From: Fragilaria crotonensis
Lineage: Eukaryota; Bacillariophyta; Fragilariophyceae; Fragilariales; Fragilariaceae
Length of the DNA stretch: 39,665 bases
Direction: 5' to 3'
Assembly (NCBI GenBank): GCA_022925895.1
Contig: JAKSYS010000596.1
Span: forward strand, 1 to 39,665
The notes under the pieces were generated by a model. That model was not told where the DNA came from. It did not search any database and saw only the letters and a program-made list of their open reading frames with translations. The position numbers and the translations under genes were made by a program. This document shows, in pieces, positions 9,052 to 19,716 of the stretch. How positions within the stretch are numbered: the stretch's first letter is position 1; every line of letters starts with the position of its first letter.

Positions 9052-10947
9052 CTATGGTTTGGTTGCGAACCTATTGTTCTTCCGCCTGGCGTTCCACAAA
9101 TCAGCCAGCTCCTGTTTCTTCCGCTCTTCTTCCCTGGCAGCCTCAGCCTCTGCATCGTCGTCCTTTATCGGCATGTTCTCCAGCACCACCCCTCGCATCC
9201 TAGTGAGGGCCATGAATACCTCATAATTTCTGGGTTGGTAAGCAAAGCCGATACTGTCGATCATGGATTGATTCGATAAGGACGCAATGCCATAATCTAC
9301 CAGCTGTGCATGCAATGCTTTCAAGAGCTCTGCAATACCAAGCTCAGGGTTCTTCTGAGCGTGTTCGATTATCCACGCGAGGCAAAGACCGCAACCGAAG
9401 AGTTGAGCCTTCTTGCCTAATAGTTGCTCGGACCTAGACATGTCTATGTATCCAGAGTCGTCCTCCTCGTCTTGCATATCGTCAGTAACATCCCGTTCAA
9501 TGCACAGCATGTCGCTGCCTTCGACAACCGATGCAGATAAGTTGAGACCGAACGATTTCACACAAGCAGCCGTAGGTCGACGGGGGACGGGTGTGCCTTC
9601 CTTGTCCCATTGCAAACGATGCACCACTCCTCGTCCAGCGTACTGAACATGACCGTACGAGAATTGGCGACTGATGGAATTCGCTTTCGCGGTGGCGTCA
9701 CTTGCAACGTATTTGTCAAGGAGTATGACTTTATGAGGAACATCAAGCCAGTCACCCACACCGCCCACAACCACAATCGAGGAAATACCGAGTGTTTGGT
9801 ACATTCCATTAACTCGATAGAGAAGTGGGGTGATGCTCTCATCCATGACGAGCGACCGCATACGACCGTCTCGAGCCATAAAGTTCGCGGCGCTAACGTC
9901 TTCATCAACCAGCATGGCCGTAGCCCCCATTTCAACTGCTTCCGAGACGTTGGCTGCTTGCGAGGTGGAACCAGAGGCTTCGCGAGTGGAGAACTGTTTT
10001 GTATCCAGAGAATTGGCAATCCCCGGCAGTGTTGGTAGGTTGGATATGAATGCACTGACATTGCAATTGTTGACGTATCGACCATCCTCAGCCCTAACAG
10101 TGACAGCCTCCGAGACAGTGACACAGAGTTCACGGCCGTCGCCTGGAATCTTATTGTAAACCCCAGCGGCGATTGTCCTCAAAAGGGTTGACTTGCCGTG
10201 GTACCCGCCACCGACAATCAACGTGATACCTTCCGGAATGACCATGCCCGCAATAGATATCGACGACGACGATGTTTCTTTCTCTGACGCACCGTTCGTC
10301 AATCCCAACAACTGACAATATGGCTTCCAATCCCCCATTTCAATGACAATTGTTCGTGTAAGGTCTGTATCCTTGGGAGCCAAAAAGGGAACGGCAGGAG
10401 GGCTTGCCATTGGAGCGTGACTAACTCCACTTTTGCGGGGCAAAATAGATCCATTGGCCACGAATGCAACCAACTTTTCAGCCTTCAGATAACGACGGGT
10501 GCGGTGTTGCAAAACACAGCAGGCGATATGGACCAGACGGTCCGACGTAGCAGCTGCCCAGTCGTCCAATACGTCTCTGACGACCTGCATTGCACTTTCA
10601 TCCGAGGTTTCCTTGACGCGAACCATGATTTTTATCTCCTTTTGAGAGCACCAAATGTCGCTTCGTTCCAAGACATAGGGTACGGCGGCAGAATTTGCCG
10701 GAAGGCGTTTCCTCCGTCTCCGTCCTGGCACAACCGCGTCATCCAACGTGGCAATCTTATCTGTGGCAATTCGCCGGGCCAAGAAATCAGCCATGGCAGT
10801 CCGAATAACGTGAGCTTCCTCCATGTCCTTCGCCATGGCAAAGCCTGCTGGAAGCAATGCGGCCACATCACATGCGGCTTGCACTAGAATACCTTGCTCC
10901 AGGGGATCGACGAGACAAGAGCATGACCAAATCATTGTTTGCTGCAT
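9052..10947 (-). CDS. Predicted ATPase of the ABC class (ABC_ATPase family)
   Basis: 631 residues from ATG 10947, one exon. The P-loop is GGGYHGKSTLLRTI (around residue 250), followed by GVYNKIPGDGRE. The Walker-B-like segment is AMLVDEDVSAANFMARD, and GISSIVVVGGVGDWLDV follows. This combination is the signature of the 'predicted ATPase of the ABC class' family (Pfam ABC_ATPase); its biochemical role is not established. An earlier stretch, MADFLARRIA, matches the family's N-terminal region. The usual segment before it (Tyr-rich start and the 'VQxDPxAxPS' motif) is reduced to LVDPLEQG, so about 50 residues seem missing or diverged. An in-frame TAG lies 9 bases upstream of the ATG within a possible splice acceptor (CTGTAG), so a missed 5' exon is possible. 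The C-terminus is a charged helix (EAEAAREEERKKQELADLW). Confidence 0.85.
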   Translation of the reverse strand: MQQTMIWSCSCLVDPLEQGILVQAACDVAALLPAGFAMAKDMEEAHVIRTAMADFLARRIATDKIATLDDAVVPGRRRRKRLPANSAAVPYVLERSDIWCSQKEIKIMVRVKETSDESAMQVVRDVLDDWAAATSDRLVHIACCVLQHRTRRYLKAEKLVAFVANGSILPRKSGVSHAPMASPPAVPFLAPKDTDLTRTIVIEMGDWKPYCQLLGLTNGASEKETSSSSISIAGMVIPEGITLIVGGGYHGKSTLLRTIAAGVYNKIPGDGRELCVTVSEAVTVRAEDGRYVNNCNVSAFISNLPTLPGIANSLDTKQFSTREASGSTSQAANVSEAVEMGATAMLVDEDVSAANFMARDGRMRSLVMDESITPLLYRVNGMYQTLGISSIVVVGGVGDWLDVPHKVILLDKYVASDATAKANSISRQFSYGHVQYAGRGVVHRLQWDKEGTPVPRRPTAACVKSFGLNLSASVVEGSDMLCIERDVTDDMQDEEDDSGYIDMSRSEQLLGKKAQLFGCGLCLAWIIEHAQKNPELGIAELLKALHAQLVDYGIASLSNQSMIDSIGFAYQPRNYEVFMALTRMRGVVLENMPIKDDDAEAEAAREEERKKQELADLWNARRKNNRFATKP

Positions 10948-11680
10948 TGGAAACTACAGGTTGAGACTTATGATATTGATGCAATTGGAGTACTTGGAAT
11001 ACTCAGTAACGTGTCCAGTTGAATGAAACTGCAGACGAAAATGAAGAAACAAAACCAATGTGCCAAGTGACAATCCGCTGCCGCCGAATGTGATGAAAAT
11101 TCAATTTCATCCGGATGTGAGTGTGAATTGTGAATTGTGAATTCGACTCCTGTCTGTCTCCTGCCGTTTTCGCCATTGGTTGGTGGTCGGACGGGTTTCT
11201 TGGTCGAATGAGTCAAACGTACGGGTCGTTGAAACTTGAAACATTAACACATTAACCCCATTGTACAGTGTACAGTGTACACTACCATTTCATGTGTGCG
11301 CAAAACGCAGTGAGTTGCAACACATCCGTCTTATGATACGACAACGAGACAAAACAATGGCGTAATTGACCTCGAGAATGCTGCAATGAAAACGAAAGTA
11401 TGCATCGTGTGCTTGGAGCAGACGCATGCTCACACTGTACGTGCTGAATAGGTTATGGCTTTGCATACATCGAGATTACGATTGTTTACACTTCACACTT
11501 CATGAAATCACCTTAAGGCATGGTGTGACCGTGATACGATTGCCAAGCACTCCAGTACCAGGTACCTTGAACGGAGATCCTGTAAGACAGTGTATAGCAG
11601 CGACAGAAACCATCGGTTTCCCCCGTTTAAAGTTATGGATACCATCCAATCGACGGGTGTACCAGGTACCCTTCCTTCGT
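10948..11680. other. Intergenic region upstream of the ABC-class ATPase
   Basis: 733 bases. Just upstream of the ATPase ATG is a GTAC/AATACT cluster (10988-11010). At 11119-11144 GTGAATT is repeated three times in tandem, and at 11262-11283 TGTACAG-type repeats occur. No coding signal was seen apart from chance ORFs. The 3' UTR of RPA3 should lie at its right end. Confidence 0.4.
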
Positions 11681-12145
11681 TCACGCCGGAATGGACGGAA
11701 AGTAGTCGACAAACTTTGGATTGTGCTGAACCTCCACTATCATTCGGTTGTAAATTTCCAAATCCATGTCGACCGATAGTTCTCGTGTGACAAAAAGCTG
11801 CATTGATATGATAGTGCGGATGCAAGCGAGAGGTCGTCAGTTGACATGTCGAACAACATTAGATTATCTGCATTCCAGACAACGCACACGGATCTGTCAC
11901 TTACTTGCAAAGTCCCATCGCTATTGGCATGCCCGACTAGCTCATAGATGGATCCCAGCTGAACTTGCGCATCCGGCTCGCATAGGACTTTAGTAACGAC
12001 ACCGTCTGAACACTCAAGGTCAATGTTATTTCCGTCAAACAAGAGTACTTTGCCTACCAACAGAAACAATCATGTTGGCGCAGCGACCACTCTCCATGAG
12101 CTTTCCATTCAGGCGAGGATAGGATCCGTCAGGTTGCGAAGTCAT
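11681..12145 (-). CDS. RPA3: Replication protein A 14 kDa subunit (RPA3), two exons
   Basis: Third subunit of the nuclear single-strand DNA-binding RPA complex; a single OB fold. Exon 1 runs 12145-11905 (ATG 12145, MTSQPDGSYPRLNGKLMESG). The OB strands VGKVLLFDG, IDLECSDG and IYELVGHANSDGTLQ follow. A 107-base intron (11904-11798, GTAAGT...GCAG) joins in phase 0 to exon 2 (11797-11681), which encodes LFVTRELSVDMDLEIYNRM and VEVQHNPKFVDYF. That is the C-terminal helix region of RPA3, where human has FDLGLYNEAV. The product would be about 118 residues against 121 in human. One problem: between MIVSV and VGKVLL (near 12060) the frame must drop one base. A 34-37-base intron there would delete a needed strand and is rejected, so this is an indel in the allele or the sequence. 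Short and split, it is easily missed by ORF finders. Confidence 0.82.
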
Positions 12146-12415
12146 CGTTTCGAATGGGAAGAAAGCGGGGAGATGGAGAAGCGAAAGGAGACACAACACC
12201 AATTTTTTTTGCTTCGACCCGTTCTCTCAGATGATATATTGCGCGCCATAAGTTCAAATACTTCGCACTGGGAGCTGGGAGTACAAGTACTTCAGTACTC
12301 GAAAGGGACCAGTTACTGGAGTACCAGGGCAAAACTCGTAGTGCTACACAAATCTACTAGCATGTTTCTGTCAACTCTGAATCGATATATGTATGTATAT
12401 GATATATGAACATAC
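12146..12415. other. RPA3 upstream region with GTAC cluster
   Basis: Likely RPA3 promoter. A GTAC-rich stretch at about 12280-12325 includes AGTACAAGTACTTCAGTACT. TATATGTATGTATATGATATAT occurs at about 12387-12408. No gene was seen. Confidence 0.4.
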
Positions 12416-12777
12416 GTACCAGGTACAGGTTTAAACCATATAGTGGGACTAAAAAAAAGAATCCTTATCAAGAAATCGTCCTTTGACGCTGAAAATACAT
12501 CAAAACAATCTGCATTTAACGGCGCACGATCTGGTGAAAGAAATGTTGACAAAGGACAAGTGTTCATAAAGATGTGTTTAGTCGAAAAAAATGAACGAGG
12601 AATTTTTTTAACTCAGTAGTGGGACTGTCTAGTAATCGTCGTGTTGATGACTGTAAAAATATTTTGAAAACAATTCATGACATCGATGACAATGATGAAC
12701 AGGCATGAGATTCTGTTATATTTTAGTCCTAATCATTAAAACATGTTCACAACACACATAAGTAGAGATTTGATGCA

Positions 12778-15501
12778 TTAGACAGTATCTGGAAGTGGTA
12801 TGTAGGTTGTCCAGTCTCTTTCTAGCGTTGCGAGTTTTGCAATGATGTCGTGCTTTTTCTTCAAATCTTTCATCAGGCCGTCAGCCTTTGCCTCTGGTAG
12901 AACCCACCTTATGATGTCACCCCAGTCTTTGTCATTCAAGGATTCGCTGGACAATCGATATTTTTGAAGAGCACGCTGCGCATTGGCTAAAAGCTTGGCC
13001 TGCCGCTCGATCTTGGTTTGCGACACGGAAGCCGTTTTCGAAGCTTCAATCGCAAGCTGCTCCTTCTGAGCTCGTAATATGACACTGGCATTTCCAATGC
13101 AAGTGCCACACGTTGCCCAGATTGCTGATATTGAGAAGGCTCCCTTTTTTTCGACTAGCTGCTTGACCTGCTCATCTTTATCTGCTGCCCGCTTGGCGTG
13201 ACAAGCGACAGGGATCGTCGCATCAAAGACTCCAGAATTGAGCCCATGCTCGCAAGACAACGCAACGAGGTTGTCATACTTCGCCTTAAGTTCTTCTAAG
13301 GCCTCATTCTTCTGGTTCTGTCCCAATTCGTGTCGTACTTTCTTATCGTTCATGCAATTCCTTGTAAAAGGAACAAAACCCACCTTTTTCCACGAACCGA
13401 GAATACGTTCCTTAGTGAAGCACTTATCAAAAGGCTTCAGAGAAATGTCATCTGTGTCTTTTCCATTCACAATGGTTGACAAATCATCAAATCCAAGGGA
13501 CAACGATAAGGAAGCAGCAGCTTGCGGTGGAGCACCATTGTTGGAATCTTCATTTCTCCTGTCCCTCAGCTGTCGTTGCTGTAACATGCGAAGATTTCCT
13601 CGCTCTTTAAGTTTCTCCACAACTATCATTTCACCTCGGGCATACGTTGCTGTCTTAAAAGCTCCATACAATGCATCCATTTCTTGGTTTACACTCGTCG
13701 CATTTGGAAGCCCCATGAGAATGTATAAACCTTTCTCAAGGAGCTCTGCTCGTTTCGTGATACTTTCTTCTGATGCCACGATTCGCCCAGGACCAGAATC
13801 AACTTTCAAAACCACAGGTCCACAAAGGAGCTTACCAGTTACAGGATCAAACTCTGCCATTTTAGATATATTTGGATAGAGCGGCAAAACTACTCTCTCA
13901 ATGTAGTCAATGAACAGGGTATCATCCATGGAGCCTCGGGTTCGCACTGAACAGAAGCTTGACTCTTCAATCTGAGTTGGACATCCAAACCTTCCTGTAA
14001 CGACAGGAAGTCCCTGAAGCCACTGGACTTTAACACGAAAATTCTTCTCCAGCTTCGCTCCCGAATCGAAAATAAACATTGGCGGTAATGCCTCGCCAGC
14101 CGCATTGGTGGCATAGACACCAGTGACGTGCCTACTTGCCTTAACCGTACGCTTGCAACCCCTCTGTAAGCCGGGATTATGATAAACTACCGACCTCGGA
14201 CCTCCCTTGTCGCCGGTAATGGAGAGATCATGATGGGTCTCATCCATATTAATGATGCGACGAGTGACCTCTTCCGATCGAAAGTCCAGCTCTGACACCA
14301 ACGTTCCGTTGTCATCTCGTACTTCTTGATTGCGGACCAGTCCTGTGGAAATCAAATCCTTCTTGGCATCATCAAACCACTGCTGTAGGTTATCATGTGA
14401 TGTCCATTGGACTCGAGCGTCTTCCATTGACACCTGCTTTGCTGCGCCAAGTCGGTCTGGAAATTCATTGCGAAGCTTTCGCCATGCAGACTCCACAGTG
14501 AACTTACTCTCATATGGTGTGTCGATAACTGCTGCTCCAATCAATCTCTTAAAGTCCCTTCCTCTTAATTCTCCACCATTTCCGACTTGACTGACCTCTG
14601 CATGCGTGGTAACAGTCTCAAGCAGCACATCAGGTATTTTGGAGGCAGGTCCTCGCTTCGGAGGGCTCGTCCCGATTTTCCCTTGCTTGATTGCCCTGTA
14701 AAGGGTGCTCCTACTTAGTCTCCTTGTTCCATCCAATCGGTACTTTTTATTGAGTCTCGCAACAATGCGATGAGATGATTCATCAAAGCGTTTTGGAGGA
14801 TCAGCATGCGATTCCGCAGCATCGTGCAAACGAGCAAGGTCAACTGTCCCTTGCTTGAAAGCTTCTTTGAAGCGACGGTTGTAGTCCTCTCTATCAAGTT
14901 TTGCTTGCAAACGAGCCTGGCTTACTTGTCTCGAATTCCTTCGGATCCTTTTCTTCATATTCTTCTTGTTGTCCTGCTGCTGGCTGGCGGTTGAATCAGC
15001 ACCAGAAAACGAAGATCCCTCTGTCAAGGGAGAGGTTTGCGTTGCTCCTGAAGTGCTGTCATCAACTTGCGGGACCTTTATGACCATACCTTCTTCGTCA
15101 ATTAAACGTCCAAAATACTCCTTCTTACTGCTCACAATGCTGTTCGAACACATCTTCATATTCTCAGTTGCCTTCTTAACATGATAATGAAGGGTTTGAA
15201 CTGAAACAACCTCATGGAGTCGACAAGCCCAGAGCGCTTGGTCGAGTTGGAGCTTATTGTGAGTGACCTGCGATATTTTTTGTGGTATAAAGTTTGTGTA
15301 GACCAAAAAAAATAAAATGTAAGTCCCAGGCTCGGATCTTTCATCAAAACTCCGATCACCATGGTGTTTTCAGAGCGGGAAAGGAAATGAAGAACTCACC
15401 ATTCGCACAGCATCTTCAATTGTATACTCCTTGGATGGTCTTCCCAATTTCAATGACGAGTTGTCAATGTCATGTAGGCAAGCCTTCCTTTTGCTTGACA
15501 T
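12778..15501 (-). CDS. DDE transposase with one intron, apparently intact
   Basis: Exon 1 runs 15501-15400 (ATG 15501, MSSKRKACLHDIDNS ... EDAVRM). A 132-base intron follows (15399-15268, GTGAGT...CGCAG). Exon 2 runs 15267-12778, giving about 863 residues in phase 0. Exon 1 plus the start of exon 2 look like a psq/helix-turn-helix lead (GRPSKEYTIEDAV). A second HTH-like stretch is RLSRSTLYRAIKQGKIG. The catalytic core has NMDETH (first Asp), VVLKVDSGPGRI (second Asp) and SVNQEMDALYGAFK, which aligns with the QxxD-xxxxFK end motif of pogo-type DDE_1 transposases. A C-terminal region with several Cys (CGTCIGN) follows. No stop or shift interrupts it, so the element could be autonomous. The pogo/Tc1 relationship is inferred from the core and the TA-flanked TIRs. 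Confidence 0.8.
15268..15399 (-). other. Intron of the DDE transposase gene
   Basis: GTGAGT donor after the Met codon at 15400-15402, and CGCAG acceptor ahead of GTCACT at 15267. The 132 bases contain stops in the coding frame, so splicing is needed to join exon 1. Confidence 0.7.
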
Positions 15502-15830
15502 GGTTAAAATTCAAGCAATTGTTTTCAAATAGTGAACGCAGTGCGCCAAAAATTAATTGTCTGTCTGTGAACCATTACTGCGGCATGGGCAACCCCCCGT
15601 TCTCAAAATTGAGCTACAGTAACCCCTCCTCTTTCACTGTCTACTACGACTTTGATTAAGGTCATAGGGTAGATCTTCGTGCATGAATATCTTGAAAAAC
15701 GCTGGTTTTGGTGACCGTCCCACTACTCTTTGAAAAAAAACCGTCCCACTATATAGTTTATACTTGTACCATGTACTATTCCACATGCCAAAATGCCGAC
15801 TGCTATGGCTGGGTGCGCGGGCCAAAACTT

Positions 15831-18800
15831 TATAGTAAAAATACGTAGATCTGGTACAAAACGTCATCAAAAACCTCAACCTTATCTTTTAATTCATGTA
15901 TGAGATCAAAAAAATGGCGCACTTTCTCGTGCCTTGATGGTCCGACGATGATCATCCATATCTCCACAGGATTGATGCAGCTCGACGTACCTCAACCGGT
16001 TATAGCTCATCAATCAACAGTATGAGCGAGATATTGCCTAAGTACATCGAGAGGCGAGGAATGAGTCATTTTATTCTCACTTCCTTTCATGCAGCCATCA
16101 GCGAAACCTCGCTCCACAAGAAATGGTTGAATGCCGTCGTTTTGCATGAATACATACATCAACGGTACTGCTCCAATGGACTTCAATTTACCCTGGTTGC
16201 CATGATGAGATGCATAAACAAGGCATACCAGAACAGCTCCTACAATGCCAACTACATTGAGGTTTGCAACGGAGCAAAGCTAGACATGTACATCCAGCAT
16301 CAACGACGACAAGGCGAGACAAAGACGTCCTACTACTTTTACATAACTAAGACTGGAGCAACGGCGCCAGCTCTTCCTACGGCAGGCAATACATCAGCTT
16401 GGGAAGCAGCGATTGCTGTCAATCGGCTGCTCCCTCCCGCAACCCGACAACGGTCTGAACTTGTCGACATAGTAGAACTAGACAGCAATCCTCACCAGCA
16501 CGATAGTAGAAAACGACAACTATCGCCATCCTCTCCTTGCCGTAGTACCAGTCCTCCTAGCACTTTCAGCAGCAGCATAGCAGCAAAGAGGACACGACGT
16601 TGCAACCAACACGGAAGATTGTTGAATGGGGGGAGCTCCATGGCGCCATCATCATCATCCTCAAGTGATGACGCCACTTCATCGCCCGATGATGCCGTTT
16701 TGGCATCATCTGAAGAACGAGGAGGAGAAGAAGCCTCAGAATGTATGACAAATGAGGTCGCCACCATGATAGGAAGTAGCGAAGACACTGCTTCATCGCT
16801 GGCATCTCCGCTTCGTCCTTTTCTCGAAACGTATTGGGACTCTCCCGAAGCCAAATTACTTTTCCGACCGCTCGCCTCAGAGTCGACTGCTCTTGATGCC
16901 ATTGAAAACCAGATCAAAGCCCTTCGCGACGTCAACAAAAGTTCAAATGCTTTCCTCACCGTCGCCGGAAATCTTGACGAGCTAAACGAAGACGACGTCA
17001 CGGAACATCAAAAATGGGTTATACAACAAAAAGCACAATATCTCGCCCTTGCACTCCACCTGGCGAGGGAGAACATGAACGGGTGGACGTGGCAAAAATG
17101 TTGTGAGAAAACGATTGGTGAATTACAAAGGCAAGGATTGACACTTGCCACTCGCCATGAGACCGTATCCAAGTGGTACCGTAGCTTCCGCGAGACTCGT
17201 ACCTTCGTCATTCCGCAACCAGCAAAGAAGAACCTTCCGCCATTTCTCCATCAAAATCCAGACATCTGTACGAATATAAAAGAATACGCAAGGGGACACC
17301 TCGACACACTCAGCATCGAAATGCTGAGTGACTTTATCCACGACAAAGTCTTACCAATCCTAGTGATGGACCTTTTTGATGCGACCGAGAAAAGTGTGAG
17401 AGCGATGATGGCAAACAACAAAGAGCAATACAACAAGCAATTGAGGATTATCCTCAAGCGATACGGTCTTACCTGCATAAGTCCCTCAACTGTCTACCGT
17501 TGGATGGTCCGCCTTGGCTTCCGCTATGAGCCAACTCGCAAAGGATATTATGTCGATGGTCACGAACGACCTGCCACGGTACAATATAGATGGGATTTTT
17601 GTCAACGCTACTTATCATACGAAAGAAGGATGCATCGCTGGGTGCAAGTAACAGAACCTGTGGCGGCACAACTTGAGACAGATGAAATGCTACCAAAAGG
17701 AAGCGGCTACTCTTACCTTAACAGCAGCGGGGATCGAATGAGAGAATACCATGTCGACAGCTTCGAACCCGAAAAGAGTAAGGCCCTCTTACAGCAACTA
17801 GTGACAACTGACTTCGGTGGTAACCTCTCCGTCCGCTTCGATTCGTCGTTGAAGCCATTAATAATCTTCGGGCATGACGAATGTATATTCAAACAGTTCC
17901 TGATGCCGTCAAACAATGGTATGGCCCAACAGAGAAACTTTCATTCGTCCGAAGGATGATGGTCTTGGGATAATGATTTCGGCTTTTCAATCCAGGGAGT
18001 TTGGTTTTGGTCTTGATACGACGGAGTCAGACCTATCAGAAGTGAACAGACGTCGACAAGGGGTTAAGTATCGTGACACACAAGCAGCAATGGACACAAG
18101 AAAAACGGAATACAAGGAACCACTTACGACTTCTCCTTTCATTCGGGAATTCGAGTACGGACAAAATGCTGACGGCTACTGGACATATCAGCACATGGTG
18201 CTGCAGCTTGAGGATTGCGTGGACATCCTCAATGTCAAGTATCCACAGTACGACTTCCTATTCTTATTCGACCACTCCTGTGGTCACGATCGACAACGGG
18301 AGGACGGGTTGAATGTGGAGAAGATGTCGAGAAGCTTCGGAGGACAGCGCAGAGAAAATGCGCGAGACAACGATAAAGCAAAGTCAAGGATATCTCGGTC
18401 CACACTCACCAAAACTGCAAGTTGGAGACACGCAATCAATGGTGTTCAGTCCATTGGAAGCCGGTCCTTTTGGATGACAGAGGCGCAACGGGAAGAAACT
18501 CGCCATGATCGAATTCTTGAGGAGGAAAACGCGAGAGTTCACGAAGGACGAGCTGCTTAAAGTACTGAAGAAGGAACGAGGAGTCAGTGCCAAAGGCAAG
18601 AAAGCGGCAATACAAGCCATTGCACAAGAGCATGGCTTACCGATTCGGGAGACATCACAGATAGTTGTTGAGGGGTGGGAGGGAAAACCAAAAGGCCTCC
18701 TACAGGTTCTTTGGGAACGCGGAATTGTCGATGAAACAAGACTTTCAGAGTACACGATCAATGGAAGGCAAAATGGATACGGCGTTGTTGACAAAACCTT

Positions 18801-19457
18801 TGCCTTGAAGTCTTTGATGGCCAGCTGCCTGCCTTGATTTCGAGGAGGAGGAGACACTTCTTCAGTCAATGGGAAGGGAGATGGGTGTTCTTGTTGATCG
18901 GACACCCAAATGCCACTGCGAGCTTGCAGGAGAGGGAATCGAGTATTCCTGGGGGTGTGCCAAAAACAGTTACCGCCGTGTGTCCTTGAAACAGAAGCGA
19001 GGCAAAGACAACTTTAAATCCGTTGTCAGAGAGTGTCTGTCGAGGGAGAAGGGCGGGGTGTTAGTGACGGAGCGAATCAGACTTTTTCAAGACGAGCACG
19101 GGCATACATCTGTGCTTACTACATGATTTGGTGCGAACGACAGGAGAGAAAGTGCCAGAACAAACGAAAGTGCGCTCACGACAGATCCCATCAAGACGGA
19201 GAAGCTTGTCAAACGCTTCAAAACACATCGTTGTGCCCTCGATTTCGACCACAGCTTCTGCAAGGCAACGTTCATAGACTTAACGAACGAAGGATAGAAG
19301 CAAAGGAGAAGCAACCATTGCAAAGAGCAAAGCAACAAGAACAATGGAAAGATCTTTTTTTGTGGCATATGCATACGCACATCTGGCAATCGTTCTTTGT
19401 TCACAAAGATTTGCTGATGTCATACTTTGAAAATGTGTAGACATAATTTTTTCTATA
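15831..19457 (+). mobile_element. Possible extent of transposon copy B
   Basis: The broken transposase copy B is flanked by TATAGTAAAAATACGTAGA (from 15831) and, inverted, TATAGAAAAAATTATGTCTA (from 19457). The match is imperfect and AT-rich, so these are only candidate TIRs. The left edge would be only 54 bases from the end of the TAGTGGGAC element. Confidence 0.3.
16022..19297 (+). pseudogene. Broken DDE transposase, copy B (same family as copy A)
   Basis: Plus-strand relative of the transposase at the left edge. Open segment 16022-17959 gives the N-terminal region, a Ser/Glu-rich linker, a conserved helical block (WTWQKCCEKTIGELQRQGLT), FRYEPTRKGYYVDGHERP and the first catalytic Asp in FGHDECIFKQFL. 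The frame then slips twice between 17900 and 17945. LLFDHSCGHDRQ (second Asp) lies in segment 17916-18360. Further shifts occur near 18355 and 18470-18520. The third acidic residue is in AGEGIEYSWGCAKNSYRR (18869-19126). The frame changes again to RRARAYICAYY and then KTHRCALDFDHSFCKATF, ending at TAG 19295-19297. A shorter start at ATG 16061 (MSHFILTS) aligns better with copy A. At least five shifts make it dead. The two copies are clearly divergent, so they are separate old insertions. Confidence 0.8.
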
Positions 19458-19716
19458 CCGAGTTCTATGTCATCCTACTATTCCGAGCATTGCGATGCAC
19501 CCAGCCATATGGGCGAGGTTGCAATCTGAAGTCCTTCTCAAATTCCTGAAATATAATCAGGCTCTGTTTGATAAACGAGAGCTGACAGGTGACGCAAAAC
19601 AATACCCCCACTCGATCATACTCGAAGGGCGTTACTTGCCTACCAAAGAGAGCAAGAGAGAAGAGCGTCTGCTGTTGCGGCACTATTGAAAGTCGACTAT
19701 CAAGGATTTTTTTACC
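19298..19716. other. Spacer between transposon copy B and the MOSC gene
   Basis: 419 bases. A 64-codon ORF (19495-19689) sits in the same frame as the MOSC gene, separated by TGA and 24 further bases. It shows no recognisable domain and is probably 5' leader. Confidence 0.35.

Larger units (their letters stand above)
12416..15776 (-). mobile_element. DDE transposon with TAGTGGGAC terminal inverted repeats
   Basis: Both ends carry an inverted repeat. The conserved inner part is ATATAGTGGGAC (left 12438-12449, right 15754-15743 inverted). Similarity extends outward to GTAC at 12416 and 15776, with 29 of 34 positions matching. The inner motif AGTAGTGGGAC is repeated as a subterminal copy on both sides (12615-12625 left; 15727-15717 right). 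If the element proper starts at TAGTGGGAC (12441, 15751), it is flanked by TA on each side, the usual Tc1/mariner/pogo duplication. The whole 3.3 kb contains one intact two-exon transposase gene. The exact outer border is uncertain because GTAC-rich DNA is common here. Confidence 0.75.

Noticed and set aside
9413-10887. Plus-strand and alternate-frame ORFs across the ABC-class ATPase gene
   Set aside because: They overlap a strongly recognised minus-strand gene and carry no motifs.
12050-12090. A 34-37 base intron to explain the RPA3 frame change
   Set aside because: Possible GT...AG pairs exist, but removal would delete a strand of the OB fold. The unspliced reading with one base dropped matches RPA3 length and motif spacing much better.
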